Source: Deltaproteobacteria bacterium (GTDB taxonomy: Bacteria > Desulfobacterota_D > UBA1144 > Nemesobacterales > CSP1-2). Taken from it: DNA of 33,454 bases. The DNA lies in the NCBI GenBank assembly GCA_016187835.1, contig JACPIY010000028.1, forward strand, positions 1 to 33,454, written 5' to 3'. The notes beneath the pieces are model-generated. The model saw nothing but the letters and a program-made list of their open reading frames with translations, was not told the origin of the DNA and did no database searches. Shown here piece after piece: positions 1-10,361 of this stretch (positions are counted from its first letter, which is position 1; every line of letters starts with the position of its first letter). Both the position numbers and the translations under genes were made by a program.

Positions 1-1
1 A

Positions 2-142
2 ACCAAGACAGAGACAGAAACCATTGAAAAAGCACTTGAAGAAGCCATTCACCGCGCAAAGTTTGAACGGTTATTAAAACAGAGTTCTGGAAAATTTAAG
101 TTTAAAGATTTTGATTTTGGCAAGGACCATGAGCAAGGGTAA
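2..142 (+). CDS. VapB-type antitoxin, C-terminal part (cut by window edge)
   Basis: An open frame runs in from the left edge and gives 46 residues before TAA. It begins TKTETETIEKALEEAI and ends with an acidic/aromatic tail rich in F, K and D. A T-E-T-I-E-x-A-L-x-E-A-I helix is the usual end of a short VapB ribbon-helix-helix or AbrB-like antitoxin, and the tail would wrap the toxin. Its stop codon lies inside the start of the next gene, a PIN-domain toxin, with a 14-nt overlap typical of translationally coupled TA pairs. The DNA-binding N-terminus is outside the window, so the fold class cannot be decided. The antitoxin should neutralise the toxin and repress the shared promoter, also outside the window. 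Confidence 0.75.
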   Translation, partial: TKTETETIEKALEEAIHRAKFERLLKQSSGKFKFKDFDFGKDHEQG

Positions 143-548
143 GATTGCCATAATAGATTCCAATATCTACATTGATCTTTTTCGCAACGGGTTGTACCAA
201 GACGAGTTAAGTAAGATCAATAGAAATTTCATAATTAGGAATAGCGCTGTTGTTCTCCTCGAATTGTTCATAGGAGCGAAGGAAAAAAAGGAAAAGAAAC
301 TTATCCTGAAAATGGAAAGAGACCTAGGAATAATTAACCCGACCCCGCAGAATTGGATAGAATCGGGCGAGATCCTAAACAGATTAAAAATCAAACATGG
401 CTTTGATCGTAGAAAGATAAGGGACTTAGTTAACGATACACTGATTGCTACCTCAGCTAGAGGCAACGGCGCTATGGTAATAACTAATAACGGTAGTGAC
501 TTCGAGCTTATCAGAGAAATCAGACTTTTTGACCTAATTGTTATCTGA
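129..548 (+). CDS. vapC: VapC-type PIN-domain ribonuclease toxin
   Basis: This is a 139-aa PIN-domain protein. The N-terminal strand IAIIDSNIYIDLF carries the first catalytic acid (D10). VVLLELFIGAK supplies the conserved Glu, and the C-terminal NDTLIATSARGNGAMVITNN block supplies the second Asp and the N/D of the metal site. Length fits VapC (about 130-140 aa). I chose ATG at 129, overlapping the antitoxin stop; an upstream in-frame TTG at 111 would add six residues unlike the family and lie deeper in the antitoxin. VapC enzymes are Mg2+-dependent endoribonucleases, often of tRNA or rRNA; the target here is unknown. The 3' end overlaps the convergent tsaD gene by 15 bp. Confidence 0.85.
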   Translation: MSKGKIAIIDSNIYIDLFRNGLYQDELSKINRNFIIRNSAVVLLELFIGAKEKKEKKLILKMERDLGIINPTPQNWIESGEILNRLKIKHGFDRRKIRDLVNDTLIATSARGNGAMVITNNGSDFELIREIRLFDLIVI

Positions 549-1574
549 AACGAGCCCTCTTCCTCTTATGTACTTTGGTCGAGAAATGGAGTATGGGGTT
601 AATCTGAGTTCGGATGATTCACCTTCTTTAAGCCTGTAAAATCCGAGCGCACCGATCATTGCAGCGTTGTCTGTGCAATACTTCGGAGAGGGAATAAAGA
701 GTGAAATTCCCTCTTCTTCAAACCTTTCATTTGCAAGTTCTCTAAGGCGTGAATTGCATGCAACCCCTCCCGCAATAACGACTGCTTTAACTCTATTCTT
801 GCTTGCAGCCGCCAGTGTCTTTTCTACCAGAGTTTCAACAATTGCCTCCTGGTAGCTTGCGCATATTTCTTTTAGTTGATTTTGATCTGGATCAGGATTT
901 TTTTTCAGATAATAGACCAGAGAAGTCTTTATCCCGCTGAAGCTAAAGTCGAAAGAAGACGAAGTCTTGAATGGACGGGGGAAGGGAATCGCGTCTCGGT
1001 CTCCTTCTTTTGCGATTCTATCAATTTCAACCCCTCCGGGGTAACTTAACCCTAAGAGCTTTGCCGCTTTATCAAATGCCTCTCCCGCGGCATCGTCTCT
1101 TGTCTTTCCAAGGAGTTCAAATTCTATATGACTCTTTACGAGATAAAGGCTCGTATGTCCTCCCGATACCACAAGACCTATGAATGGAAAAGGAACATCA
1201 TGCTCAAGATAAGCGGCGGCAAGATGTGCTTCGAGATGGTCAATTCCTATAAGCGGCACTCCAAGAGAGAATGCAATTGCTTTTGCCGTTGAAACTCCAA
1301 CCATAAGACATCCTATAAGACCGGGGCCTTTTGTCACGGCAATGCCTTCAATATCTGTGAGTTCTACATCTGCCTTGCCAAGGGCTTCTATAATCACAGG
1401 GATTATGTTTTCAACATGCTTTCTTGAAGCTAGCTCTGGAACTACTCCACCAAATTCCTTGTGGATTGCTATTTGAGAAGCTACTGCGCTTGAGAGCACG
1501 GTTCTACCGTCTTTAATTACGGCCGCTGCCGTTTCGTCACAGGAAGATTCTATGCCAAGCACAAGGGATAACAT
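534..1574 (-). CDS. tsaD: tRNA N6-adenosine threonylcarbamoyltransferase TsaD
   Basis: This 346-aa protein is full length for bacterial TsaD (Kae1/Gcp family). It transfers the threonylcarbamoyl group from threonylcarbamoyl-AMP to A37 of ANN-decoding tRNAs, in complex with TsaB and TsaE. It starts LVLGIESSCDETAAAV, the family's N-terminal ASKHA signature. It has the iron-binding DHLEAH motif (H113, H117), LVVSGGHTSLY (about 135-144) and a C-terminal TDNAAMIG motif with the conserved Asp. It is on the minus strand, ends in TAG, and its last codons overlap vapC. TsaB and TsaE are not in the window. Confidence 0.97.
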   Translation of the reverse strand: MLSLVLGIESSCDETAAAVIKDGRTVLSSAVASQIAIHKEFGGVVPELASRKHVENIIPVIIEALGKADVELTDIEGIAVTKGPGLIGCLMVGVSTAKAIAFSLGVPLIGIDHLEAHLAAAYLEHDVPFPFIGLVVSGGHTSLYLVKSHIEFELLGKTRDDAAGEAFDKAAKLLGLSYPGGVEIDRIAKEGDRDAIPFPRPFKTSSSFDFSFSGIKTSLVYYLKKNPDPDQNQLKEICASYQEAIVETLVEKTLAAASKNRVKAVVIAGGVACNSRLRELANERFEEEGISLFIPSPKYCTDNAAMIGALGFYRLKEGESSELRLTPYSISRPKYIRGRGLVSDNN

Positions 1575-1669
1575 AGCAGTTTATTTTACTGGATTGTTTA
1601 ATGTTCACAAATTAATATGGCAACTCATCTTACACACTCATGGGGACTCAAGGGAAAAATAAAGCTGTC

Positions 1670-1725
1670 ATTCCCGCATGTATTTAGCGGGAATCTAGTA
1701 GAGACGCAAAATTTTGCATCTCTAC
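1670..1725. repeat. two adjacent dispersed palindromes
   Basis: ATTCCCGC (1670-1677) pairs with GCGGGAAT (1687-1694). Immediately after, 1698-1725 is a 28-nt near-perfect palindrome with arms GTAGAGACGCAAAA and TTTTGCATCTCTAC, one mismatched pair. No reading frame explains them. A degraded relative of the second palindrome (TCTCTACAAAATGCAAATGC) occurs near 17891, so this is a dispersed repeat rather than a terminator. Confidence 0.7.
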
Positions 1726-1778
1726 AAATAGATGCCCGATAAAAGCATTCAAGCATGACAGAAACTAAAATGCGTAAC

Positions 1779-1907
1779 GAGACTGTCAAAAAAGTATAAG
1801 ATTTGAAAAAAACCAAATTTTTCTAAAAATTAAATACTGTATTTATAGATACTTACGTTTGCTATGCTTTATGATTTTTGCTCAAAAAGGACTTTTTCGA
1901 CAGTTTC
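1779..1907. mobile_element. 129-bp MITE-like element with 17-bp terminal inverted repeats
   Basis: The left end GAGACTGTCAAAAAAGT (1779-1795) matches the reverse complement of the right end ACTTTTTCGACAGTTTC (1891-1907) at 15 of 17 positions. AAC flanks both ends (1776-1778 and 1908-1910), a possible 3-bp target duplication. The interior is very AT-rich and has no credible gene. Termini of the GACTGTC(G/A)AAAAAGT kind occur on several transposase-encoding IS families, so this looks like a non-autonomous derivative; the family assignment is inference. Confidence 0.55.
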
Positions 1908-2050
1908 AACATCAATCTGTAAATGAATATGCCGGACACGGAGACACAAAGAGTGCAGATAAAAATTTGTAATCTCCACGCCTTGTGCTGAGTTATGATA
2001 ACTCTAATTATAATGGTTAAAAATTAATTGCCGAATGTGCGGAGGATTAA

Positions 2051-2077
2051 TTGACAGGACTATGTTACTATTATATT
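2051..2077 (+). promoter_or_regulatory. putative sigma70-type promoter of thiC
   Basis: TTGACA at 2051-2056 is a perfect -35 box. A -10 candidate TATATT lies at 2072-2077 (15-bp spacer), or TATTGT at 2074-2079 (17-bp spacer). The thiC start follows about 33 nt later behind GGAGG (2101-2105). The resulting leader is too short to hold a TPP riboswitch. Confidence 0.5.
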
Positions 2078-2101
2078 GTCATAAATAAGATGTTTTAATA
2101 G

Positions 2102-4009
<1,908 letters not shown>

Positions 4010-4364
4010 GTTATTTAATGCGCACCTAAAGATGCCAATGAAACTAATTTGCTGTCAGGGTATCTAACGGAAAATTTCCCTCTTATCCTAACCGCTGTGA
4101 AACAAGCCTTTCCTGGACTTATTTCAGGGTTCAGAATGACACTCTACTAATTTTATACCCATATGTTTTATTGGGCATCCAATTTCCTTCTTTTTCATCT
4201 CCAATATTATTAATTGAAAATAAATATACAAAAACCCTTTTCCCGGATGTTTTCGATAAAAGCACCAAAGTGTAATGTCGATTAGGCTGACAATACAGTA
4301 AGTTGCGACCTAATGAAATTTTGGGTATACATTCTTGGCTTTATAAATTGAAAAGGGGCTTAAG
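4010..4364. other. 355-bp intergenic region, nothing recognised
   Basis: Low-complexity AT-rich sequence between thiC and bpsA. I see no gene, no convincing terminator with a T-run and no RNA element. A short stretch near 4112-4139 resembles a worn piece of the 'CAGGGTTCAGAATGACA' type of dispersed repeat. Confidence 0.4.
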
Positions 4365-5411
4365 ATGGATTTTAAGGATTTAGCTAAGGAAATTTCCAGT
4401 AGATCAAAAATTAAAATCAACCGGAAGAATATAGAAAGGCTTCTGGGGGCTCTGAGGAAAACAAAGCTTCCCTGGGAGCTGGTAGACCTTTCCGATTTTC
4501 CGGTGCCAGCCGTTTTTGAGTCTATGAAGGTCCTGGAGGAAAAAGAAATAATTTCAATATCTGACGCCGGTTTTAAGCTTACAGCACGAGGGAAAGAGGT
4601 TGTAAAAGACATCCATCCTGTGGAAGATATTTCTTGCTCTGATTGTGAGGGGAGGGGCATCACTTTAGAAAAATTCTCTGATCTTGAAAAAAAATTCCTT
4701 AGGGTTCAGAAAAATCGCCCTGGGGCAATAAGACGGTTTGATCAAGGTTATGTAACGCCAAAGACAACTCTTTCTCGTTTTGCCGTTGCTTATGAGAGAG
4801 GAGATGTTGTGGGGAAAGAAATAATCCTCCTTGGCGACGATGATTTAATGAGTATAGCCTTAGGCCTAAGTGGGCTTACGAAAGGAATCACTGTAGTAGA
4901 AATTGACAAAAGACTCACGGATTTCATTCAGGAAACAGCGGATAAAGAGGGGTTTAAGATTAATGTCCAAACTGTTGACCTAAGGCATCCTCTTCCAAAG
5001 GAGCATGTTAAAAAATACGATGCCTTTATTACTGATCCGCCCGAAACTATAAAAGCCGCCGATGCTTTTATTGGACGCGGAATAGCCTCGCTTCGTGCGC
5101 CGGGCTCTGCCGGGTATTTTGGGTTTACAAGAAGAGAAGCCTCTCTTACAAAGTGGTATGATGTACAGAAATTGCTTCTCAAATATAGAATCGTTTTTAC
5201 CGACATAGTCCATAATTTTAACGAATACGTAAACTGGGGATACGAGGAGGAGACCAGGGCGTGGAGACTCTCTCCAATAAAAGTCAGACCCAGAAAAAAC
5301 TGGTACAGGTCAGCCCTCTATAGATTCGAGACCCTTGATGGATTTAGGGGGAATTTCAAGGATTACGGTGAGGAAAATATATACGAGGATGTAGAAAGTT
5401 CGACGACGTAA
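4365..5411 (+). CDS. bpsA: N4-bis(aminopropyl)spermidine synthase BpsA (DUF43)
   Basis: This 348-aa protein matches the branched-chain polyamine synthase family known from Thermococcus, Thermus and other thermophiles. The enzyme adds aminopropyl groups from decarboxylated SAM to the N4 of spermidine. The N-terminal half looks like a winged-helix domain (about 20-85) followed by a CSDC pair (C91, C94). The aminopropyltransferase core has DQGYVTPKTT (126-135), the catalytic acidic motif GDDD (157-160), VVEIDKRL and TDPPET (about 223-228), as seen in BpsA. The start is ATG behind AAAGGGG. Polyamines of this kind stabilise nucleic acids at high temperature, which is the main hint to a hot habitat. 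No speD or speE homologue is nearby, so the decarboxylated SAM supply lies elsewhere. Confidence 0.88.
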   Translation: MDFKDLAKEISSRSKIKINRKNIERLLGALRKTKLPWELVDLSDFPVPAVFESMKVLEEKEIISISDAGFKLTARGKEVVKDIHPVEDISCSDCEGRGITLEKFSDLEKKFLRVQKNRPGAIRRFDQGYVTPKTTLSRFAVAYERGDVVGKEIILLGDDDLMSIALGLSGLTKGITVVEIDKRLTDFIQETADKEGFKINVQTVDLRHPLPKEHVKKYDAFITDPPETIKAADAFIGRGIASLRAPGSAGYFGFTRREASLTKWYDVQKLLLKYRIVFTDIVHNFNEYVNWGYEEETRAWRLSPIKVRPRKNWYRSALYRFETLDGFRGNFKDYGEENIYEDVESSTT

Positions 5412-5436
5412 GACGTAAATAGTTCCTGGTTGTATG

Positions 5437-5506
5437 GTTAATAGTTGATAGTTCATACCCATTCGGAAAGCGATTAACTATCAACTAAGAACTATCAACT
5501 GCTAAC
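5437..5506. repeat. 18-bp inverted repeat just upstream of carB
   Basis: GTTAATAGTTGATAGTTC (5437-5454) pairs with GAACTATCAACTGCTAAC (5489-5506) with two mismatches. A third copy, TTAACTATCAACTA (5474-5487), lies in the loop and could pair with the left arm instead. The right arm ends 9 nt before the carB ATG, where a Shine-Dalgarno sequence would normally sit, and none is present. There is no following T-run, so it is not a terminator. It may be a dispersed repeat or a translational/attenuation switch; the sequence alone does not say. Confidence 0.6.
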
Positions 5507-5515
5507 TATCCTATA

Positions 5516-8500
5516 ATGCCTAAGCGAACCGACATAAAGAAAATATTAATAGTAGGCTCTGGGCCGATCATAATAGGACAGGCCTGTGAGTTCGACTATT
5601 CCGGCACTCAAGCCTGCAAAGCCCTCAAGGAAGAAGGCTACGAGATTGTTCTCGTAAACAGTAACCCGGCAACGATTATGACAGATCCTGGTTTTGCGGA
5701 TAGAACCTACATAGAACCTCTCGTTGCAGAAATAGTCGCAAAGATAATTGAACGAGAGCGTCCGGACGCGCTTCTTCCTACAATCGGCGGCCAGACTGCG
5801 CTTAACATTGCAGTGGAGCTTGCCGAATCTGGGGTTCTCGATAAATTTGGAGTCGAGCTTATCGGGGCAAAACTACATGCGATAAAGAAAGCGGAGGACA
5901 GACAGCTTTTTAAGGACGCTATGCTTAAAATTGGTCTCCAGGTTCCACAAAGCGGAATCGTCCATTCGATGAGTGAAGCCTGGGGGGTTGTGGAAAGCAT
6001 CGGGTTTCCCGTCATAATCCGACCTGCCTTTACTCTCGGAGGAACCGGAGGAAGCGTCGCGTATAACAGGGAGGAGTTCGAAGAATTTGCCAAAGCAGGA
6101 CTCGATGCAAGTCCCATAAGAGAAATACTTGTAGAAGAATCCGTCCTAGGCTGGAAGGAATTCGAGCTTGAGGTAATGAGAGACGGAAAAGATAACGTCG
6201 TTATAATATGCTCGATAGAGAACTTCGACCCAATGGGCGTACATACGGGAGATAGCATTACAGTTGTCCCTGCCCAGACCCTTACCGACAAGGAATATCA
6301 GAGAATGCGAGATGCGGCAATAGCGATAATCAGGGAAATAGGAGTTGACACCGGTGGGTCGAATATTCAATTTGCCGTCAATCCGGAAGACGGACGTATG
6401 GTAGTAATCGAGATGAACCCAAGGGTATCAAGAAGCTCTGCCCTTGCCTCAAAAGCAACGGGGTTTCCAATCGCTAAAATCGCAGCAAAGCTTGCGGTGG
6501 GCTACACCCTTGATGAAATTTCAAACGATATTACTCGCTATACGCCCGCCTCGTTTGAGCCGACGATTGATTATGTTGTTGTAAAAATCCCAAGGTTTGC
6601 TTTTGAAAAATTCCCTCAGACCGAGCCTGTGCTCACAACGCAGATGAAATCGGTAGGGGAGGTTATGGCAATCGGAAGGACTTTTAAGGAATCCCTTCAG
6701 AAGGCAATGCGCTCCCTTGAGATTGATTCCTACGGTTTTGAGCCGCAATCTAGTGATTCAGAACTAATTCGAGAAAAATTAAGAGTTCCAAACCCTGATA
6801 GACTCTGGTATATAGCCGATGCTTTTAGATGTGCTATTAAAGTTGACGAAATATATAAGATTACCGGCATTGATCCCTGGTTTCTTGATAACATAAAGCA
6901 GATCGTAGAGGTGGAAGGAGAAATCAAAAAGCTTGATAAACAGAAATTTCCGACCGGTATCTTTAAGCGTGCTAAGGGATATGGATTTTCGGATATGAGA
7001 TTGGCCGAACTTTTAGAGCTTCCTGAAGATGAGATTGAAGGGAGAAGAAGAAGTGAAGGGTGTCAAGCCGTATACAAGATGGTTGATACGTGCGCCGCAG
7101 AGTTCGAAGCATATACTCCTTACCTCTATTCAACTTATGAAAGAGAGGATGAGGCTCTACCAACTGACAAAAGAAAGATTGTAATTTTGGGGGGTGGTCC
7201 CAACAGGATAGGGCAGGGAATAGAGTTTGACTATTGCTGCGTTCATGCCTCTTTTGCCCTCAAAGAGGAAGGCTTTGAAACGATAATGGTAAATTGCAAT
7301 CCTGAAACCGTAAGCACCGATTACGATACGTCTGATCGTCTGTACTTTGAGCCCCTGACGCTCGAGGACACACTGGCGATAATCGAGAGGGAAAAGCCCT
7401 ATGGAGTGATAGTTCATCTCGGGGGACAGACGCCGCTAAAGCTTGCTATTCCTCTTGAGAAAAAAGGAGCAAAGATAATCGGCACTTCGCCTGAGAACAT
7501 TGACCTTGCTGAAGATAGGGAAAGGTTCCGTGATTTAATCCAGAAGCTTGGACTCACTCAGCCTGAAAGCGGAATTGCGAGAAGCGAAGATGAAGCTCTC
7601 AAGATTGCATCGAGAATTGGTTATCCGGTCATGGTAAGGCCCTCTTATGTGCTTGGTGGCCGCGCGATGGAAATTGTCTATACCGAAGAGGCTCTCAAGC
7701 GCTATATAAGAGAAGCCGTAAAGGTTTCTCCTAATCACCCAATTCTCATTGACGAGTTTTTAAAAGATGCCATTGAGGTTGACGTCGATGCCCTCTCGGA
7801 TGGAAAGACAGTGGTAATTGGCGGTGTTCTTGAGCATATAGAGGAAGCGGGGGTACATTCCGGAGACAGTGCGATGGTCCTCCCGCCGTTTTCGATCGGT
7901 CAGTACCTTGTTGACGAGATAAGGCGTCAAACCCGTGAGCTTGCTCTCGCTCTCAAGGTTATAGGTCTGGTAAACGTTCAGTTTGCCGTAAAGAATAGGG
8001 ACGTTTATGTGCTCGAAGTAAATCCCAGAGCCAGCCGTACGGTTCCGTTTGTTAGCAAGGCTATAGGAGTTCCTCTTGCAAAAATAGGGACGAAGGTAAT
8101 GGCTGGAAAAAGTTTAGAGGAACTTGGATTTACCGAGGAGATTGTTCCAAAGCACATCTGCGTGAAAGAGTCTGTATTTCCATTTATCAAGTTTCCAGGT
8201 GTGGACACAATTCTTGGTCCTGAGATGAAATCAACCGGAGAAGTGATGGGAATTGATACTGAGCTGAGAAAGGCATTTGCCAAGGCGCAGATTGCATCCG
8301 GCACGCGTCTGCCGCTTTCGGGAACGGCTTTTATAAGCGTAAAGGACGATGATAAATCCCGTATTGTCAGCATTGCGAGAAAACTCCAGGAACTGGGTTT
8401 CAATCTTTTGACCACTCGCGGGACGGCTGCCTACCTGGGGAATCAAAAAATCAGTAGTAGGATCGTAAACAAGGTTATAGAGGGACGACCAAATGTAGTT

Positions 8501-8725
8501 GACCATTTAAAAAACGGGGAAGTCCAAATTGTAATAAATACTACATTTGGCGAGAAAGAGATTGCCCAGTCCTATTCGATAAGGAGAACGGCTCTTATCC
8601 ATAACGTGCCGTATTACACAACGATCTCTGGAGCGAGAGCAGCTGTGGGAGCAATCGAGGTTCTAAAAAAGGAAGGGCTTGGTGTGATGGCTCTTCAGGA
8701 TTATTACAAGGACGGTATTGAGTAA
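5516..8725 (+). CDS. carB: carbamoyl-phosphate synthase large subunit CarB
   Basis: This 1069-aa, full-length CarB makes carbamoyl phosphate from bicarbonate, two ATP and ammonia channelled from CarA, feeding arginine and pyrimidine synthesis. The N-terminal carboxyphosphate half opens [20 protein letters not shown]. The second, carbamate-phosphorylating half opens [20 protein letters not shown] near residue 555. Each half carries an ATP-grasp fold with the [19 protein letters not shown] / [19 protein letters not shown] signature. The C-terminal 140 residues (from about [13 protein letters not shown]) form the MGS-like allosteric domain. carA is not adjacent. The start is ATG at 5516, matching the family N-terminus, but no Shine-Dalgarno is visible. 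It is about 10 kb from the carbamate-kinase cluster and is probably not co-regulated with it. Confidence 0.98.
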   Translation: MPKRTDIKKILIVGSGPIIIGQACEFDYSGTQACKALKEEGYEIVLVNSNPATIMTDPGFADRTYIEPLVAEIVAKIIERERPDALLPTIGGQTALNIAVELAESGVLDKFGVELIGAKLHAIKKAEDRQLFKDAMLKIGLQVPQSGIVHSMSEAWGVVESIGFPVIIRPAFTLGGTGGSVAYNREEFEEFAKAGLDASPIREILVEESVLGWKEFELEVMRDGKDNVVIICSIENFDPMGVHTGDSITVVPAQTLTDKEYQRMRDAAIAIIREIGVDTGGSNIQFAVNPEDGRMVVIEMNPRVSRSSALASKATGFPIAKIAAKLAVGYTLDEISNDITRYTPASFEPTIDYVVVKIPRFAFEKFPQTEPVLTTQMKSVGEVMAIGRTFKESLQKAMRSLEIDSYGFEPQSSDSELIREKLRVPNPDRLWYIADAFRCAIKVDEIYKITGIDPWFLDNIKQIVEVEGEIKKLDKQKFPTGIFKRAKGYGFSDMRLAELLELPEDEIEGRRRSEGCQAVYKMVDTCAAEFEAYTPYLYSTYEREDEALPTDKRKIVILGGGPNRIGQGIEFDYCCVHASFALKEEGFETIMVNCNPETVSTDYDTSDRLYFEPLTLEDTLAIIEREKPYGVIVHLGGQTPLKLAIPLEKKGAKIIGTSPENIDLAEDRERFRDLIQKLGLTQPESGIARSEDEALKIASRIGYPVMVRPSYVLGGRAMEIVYTEEALKRYIREAVKVSPNHPILIDEFLKDAIEVDVDALSDGKTVVIGGVLEHIEEAGVHSGDSAMVLPPFSIGQYLVDEIRRQTRELALALKVIGLVNVQFAVKNRDVYVLEVNPRASRTVPFVSKAIGVPLAKIGTKVMAGKSLEELGFTEEIVPKHICVKESVFPFIKFPGVDTILGPEMKSTGEVMGIDTELRKAFAKAQIASGTRLPLSGTAFISVKDDDKSRIVSIARKLQELGFNLLTTRGTAAYLGNQKISSRIVNKVIEGRPNVVDHLKNGEVQIVINTTFGEKEIAQSYSIRRTALIHNVPYYTTISGARAAVGAIEVLKKEGLGVMALQDYYKDGIE

Positions 8726-8749
8726 GGGCACAGCATGCCGTGCCCTTAC
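8722..8749. repeat. 28-nt palindrome overlapping the carB stop codon
   Basis: The arms GTAAGGGCACAGCA and TGCCGTGCCCTTAC form a near-perfect palindrome beginning one base before the TAA of carB. It belongs to the GTAGGGGCA...TGCCCCTAC palindrome family seen elsewhere in the window. It is followed by a TTCGTGTTCATTCGTGG repeat (8751-8767). It could act as a 3' transcript hairpin, but there is no T-run. Confidence 0.7.
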
Positions 8750-8915
8750 ATTCGTGTTCATTCGTGGATAAAATAATTAGCGATTCTCAGTTTGATAATT
8801 GAAAATCCTTATTCCTTACCCTACTAAAAATTTAGGTAAAATAATAAGCTTTAAAACTACTCTAATTTGAATATGTTGCTTAACTTAAGAAGGAATGAAA
8901 GGAAGGAGGGATAAA

Positions 8916-9392
8916 ATGTCAAATGACAGAATCCCTATTACACCAGGGGGGTATAAGAAGCTTCAAGAAGAGCTACACAGAATGAAGACCGTGGAGCGTC
9001 CTCAAGTCATAAAGATGATTGAGCACGCTAGATCGCTTGGCGACATTTCAGAAAACGCTGAATACGAAACGGCAAAAGACAGGCAGAGTTTTGTGGAGGG
9101 GAGGATTCAGGAGCTGGAGAACAGACTTGCAAGAGCCGAGATAATTGATCCAGCAAAACTTCTCAACAAAGACAGGGTTATGTTTGGTGTTCGTGTGACA
9201 CTTGAAGAAATAGAAACAGGTAAAACGGTGAATTATCAACTCGTAGGACCCGATGAATCGGAGCCGGAAAACGGGCTTATATCCGTAACCTCTCCCATTG
9301 GGCGCGCCCTCCTAGGAAAGCGTGTGGATGACGAGGTTCGAGTCCAAACTCCTGGAGGAATAAGAGAGTTTGTGGTTTTGGAAATTGAGTAG
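8916..9392 (+). CDS. greA: transcription elongation factor GreA
   Basis: This is a 158-aa GreA, the exact usual length. The N-terminal antiparallel coiled coil includes ITPGGYKKLQEELHRMK and the tip region GDISENAEYETAKDRQSF, whose acidic residues (D, E, E) reach through the RNA polymerase secondary channel to stimulate cleavage of backtracked RNA. The C-terminal FKBP-like domain includes ISVTSPIGRALLGKRVDDEV. I start at 8916, behind AAGGAGGG at optimal spacing; an in-frame ATG at 8895 would add seven residues and lies upstream of that site. Confidence 0.97.
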   Translation: MSNDRIPITPGGYKKLQEELHRMKTVERPQVIKMIEHARSLGDISENAEYETAKDRQSFVEGRIQELENRLARAEIIDPAKLLNKDRVMFGVRVTLEEIETGKTVNYQLVGPDESEPENGLISVTSPIGRALLGKRVDDEVRVQTPGGIREFVVLEIE

Positions 9393-9502
9393 GGAAAGAA
9401 CAAGGTTCTATACCTGCGCAGGAGTAACCCTCCCACCATCGTGATCACAGCATATCAATAGACCGGTTTGCAACTGCATATGCCAATCAGCCGCCCACTT
9501 GT

Positions 9503-9527
9503 GTCATTCTGAGCGAAGCGAAGAATC
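9503..9527. repeat. dispersed GTCATTCTGAGCGAAGCG repeat
   Basis: GTCATTCTGAGCGAAGCGAA at 9503 continues into GAATCT. Related TCATTCTGA/TCATTTCGA...GAATCT/AAATCT units occur near 30645-30724 and 31076-31125. This is a non-coding dispersed repeat between greA and the integrase remnant. Confidence 0.5.
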
Positions 9528-9564
9528 TAATATTCACCTGTAAAAACGAGACTATTCGCGGAGT

Positions 9565-9781
9565 TTACACTGAGTGTAACGAATGTGCTCCGGGTGATAG
9601 GATTTGTAAAGCCAAATGAAAACCGGCTCTAGGGCAACGCACCGGAAGTCCTCCTCGATTCAGAACACGCGTATAAATCATTGTGGTTTTGACATCCTTA
9701 TGCCCCATGCCCCAGCAGTTCCTGCACAGTACGGATGTCATAACCATTTTGAAGCAGGTGTGTGGCGAAACTATGGATTTT
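9565..9781 (-). pseudogene. integron-type integrase (IntI) C-terminal remnant, frameshifted
   Basis: Read on the minus strand from 9781, the sequence gives [20 protein letters not shown], then ELLGH. After a frame change it continues [19 protein letters not shown], then LPVR. These are the box II end of an integron/XerC-type tyrosine recombinase: H-x2-R region [25 protein letters not shown] and the catalytic Tyr in MIYT. The frame break is an exact 7-bp tandem duplication (ATGCCCC at 9700-9706 and 9707-9713 on +). Everything N-terminal of HSF is missing: the preceding bases match the attI-like sequence found before the other integrase fragment. The gene is therefore dead twice over. Its orientation opposite to the following genes is the classical integron arrangement. 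Confidence 0.85.
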
Positions 9782-9815
9782 CTTTATTGACATGAAATTA
9801 GACTTGTTGTACCAT
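9777..9815. repeat. attI-like direct repeat, copy 1
   Basis: This 39-bp segment matches 11912-11950 at 31 of 39 positions without gaps. Both copies lie between an integrase fragment on - and a + strand gene, exactly where an integron's primary attachment site sits. Calling it attI is inference from position and repetition. Confidence 0.5.
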
Positions 9816-9864
9816 GGGGTTCTGCTAGAACCCAGATGGCCGAAACGCTAATGGAGTAAGGCTC

Positions 9865-10263
9865 ATGTCCCAAATCAAGCTCGACCATTGTGTAGTTCAT
9901 GTCTCCGATTGGGGGCGCTCTAATGCGTTTTACCGCGATGTGTTGGGAGCCGAACTTGTGAAAGTCGGGTCTCGTTGGGCGTATCGGTTTGGGGAAACGC
10001 AACTCAATTGTCACGGCCCGGATGTCCATGCCACGCCTGTTGCCAAATTGCCCGTCATGCCAGGCGGAAGCGACTTATGCTTTGTTTGGCCTGAGCCCAT
10101 CCATACTGCCATTGTTCACCTAGAGAAGCATGGCGTTCAAGTGGAAGTCGGGCCAGTCCCAAGGTTTGGCTCACGCGGCCATGGGACGAGTGTTTACTTT
10201 CGAGACCCAGATGGTTCATTGATGGAATTTATCTCGTATGAAAGCAATCAGCAGAGCGGTTAG
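9865..10263 (+). CDS. VOC-superfamily protein (glyoxalase/bleomycin-resistance fold), cassette-like
   Basis: This 132-aa protein has the paired beta-alpha-beta-beta-beta modules of the vicinal oxygen chelate superfamily. It opens IKLDHCVVHVSDWGRSNAFY and closes GTSVYFRDPDGSLMEFISYE, with the usual late metal-ligand Glu in LMEF. Metal ligands in the first module would be H in LDHCVVHV and later residues. The family includes dioxygenases, glyoxalases and antibiotic-modifying or -binding proteins, and the substrate cannot be inferred here. It is the first + strand gene after the integrase remnant and the attI-like repeat, so it is probably an old gene cassette. No convincing attC follows it directly. 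Confidence 0.8.
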   Translation: MSQIKLDHCVVHVSDWGRSNAFYRDVLGAELVKVGSRWAYRFGETQLNCHGPDVHATPVAKLPVMPGGSDLCFVWPEPIHTAIVHLEKHGVQVEVGPVPRFGSRGHGTSVYFRDPDGSLMEFISYESNQQSG

Positions 10264-10361
10264 AGATTTAGGTTTGCGGCAATTTACGGAGCGAGCAAGT
10301 CAAAACGATAGTCAGCGTAGGCGATGTTGCACGGGTGGCATGGTCGCGCGAGGAGGTTTGA

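Noticed and set aside
1625-1816. 63-codon minus-strand reading frame
   Set aside because: It runs through two palindromes and a MITE end; composition and lack of RBS or homology pattern make it an artefact.
5437-5506. rho-independent terminator between bpsA and carB
   Set aside because: The second arm is followed directly by the carB start region without a T-run.
5516-8725. carB as part of the carbamoyl phosphate cluster at 18-30 kb
   Set aside because: It is 10 kb away behind greA, an integron relic and other genes, and is a standard biosynthetic CarB.
9236-9448. 70-codon minus-strand frame over the greA 3' end
   Set aside because: Antisense shadow of greA with no recognisable protein pattern.
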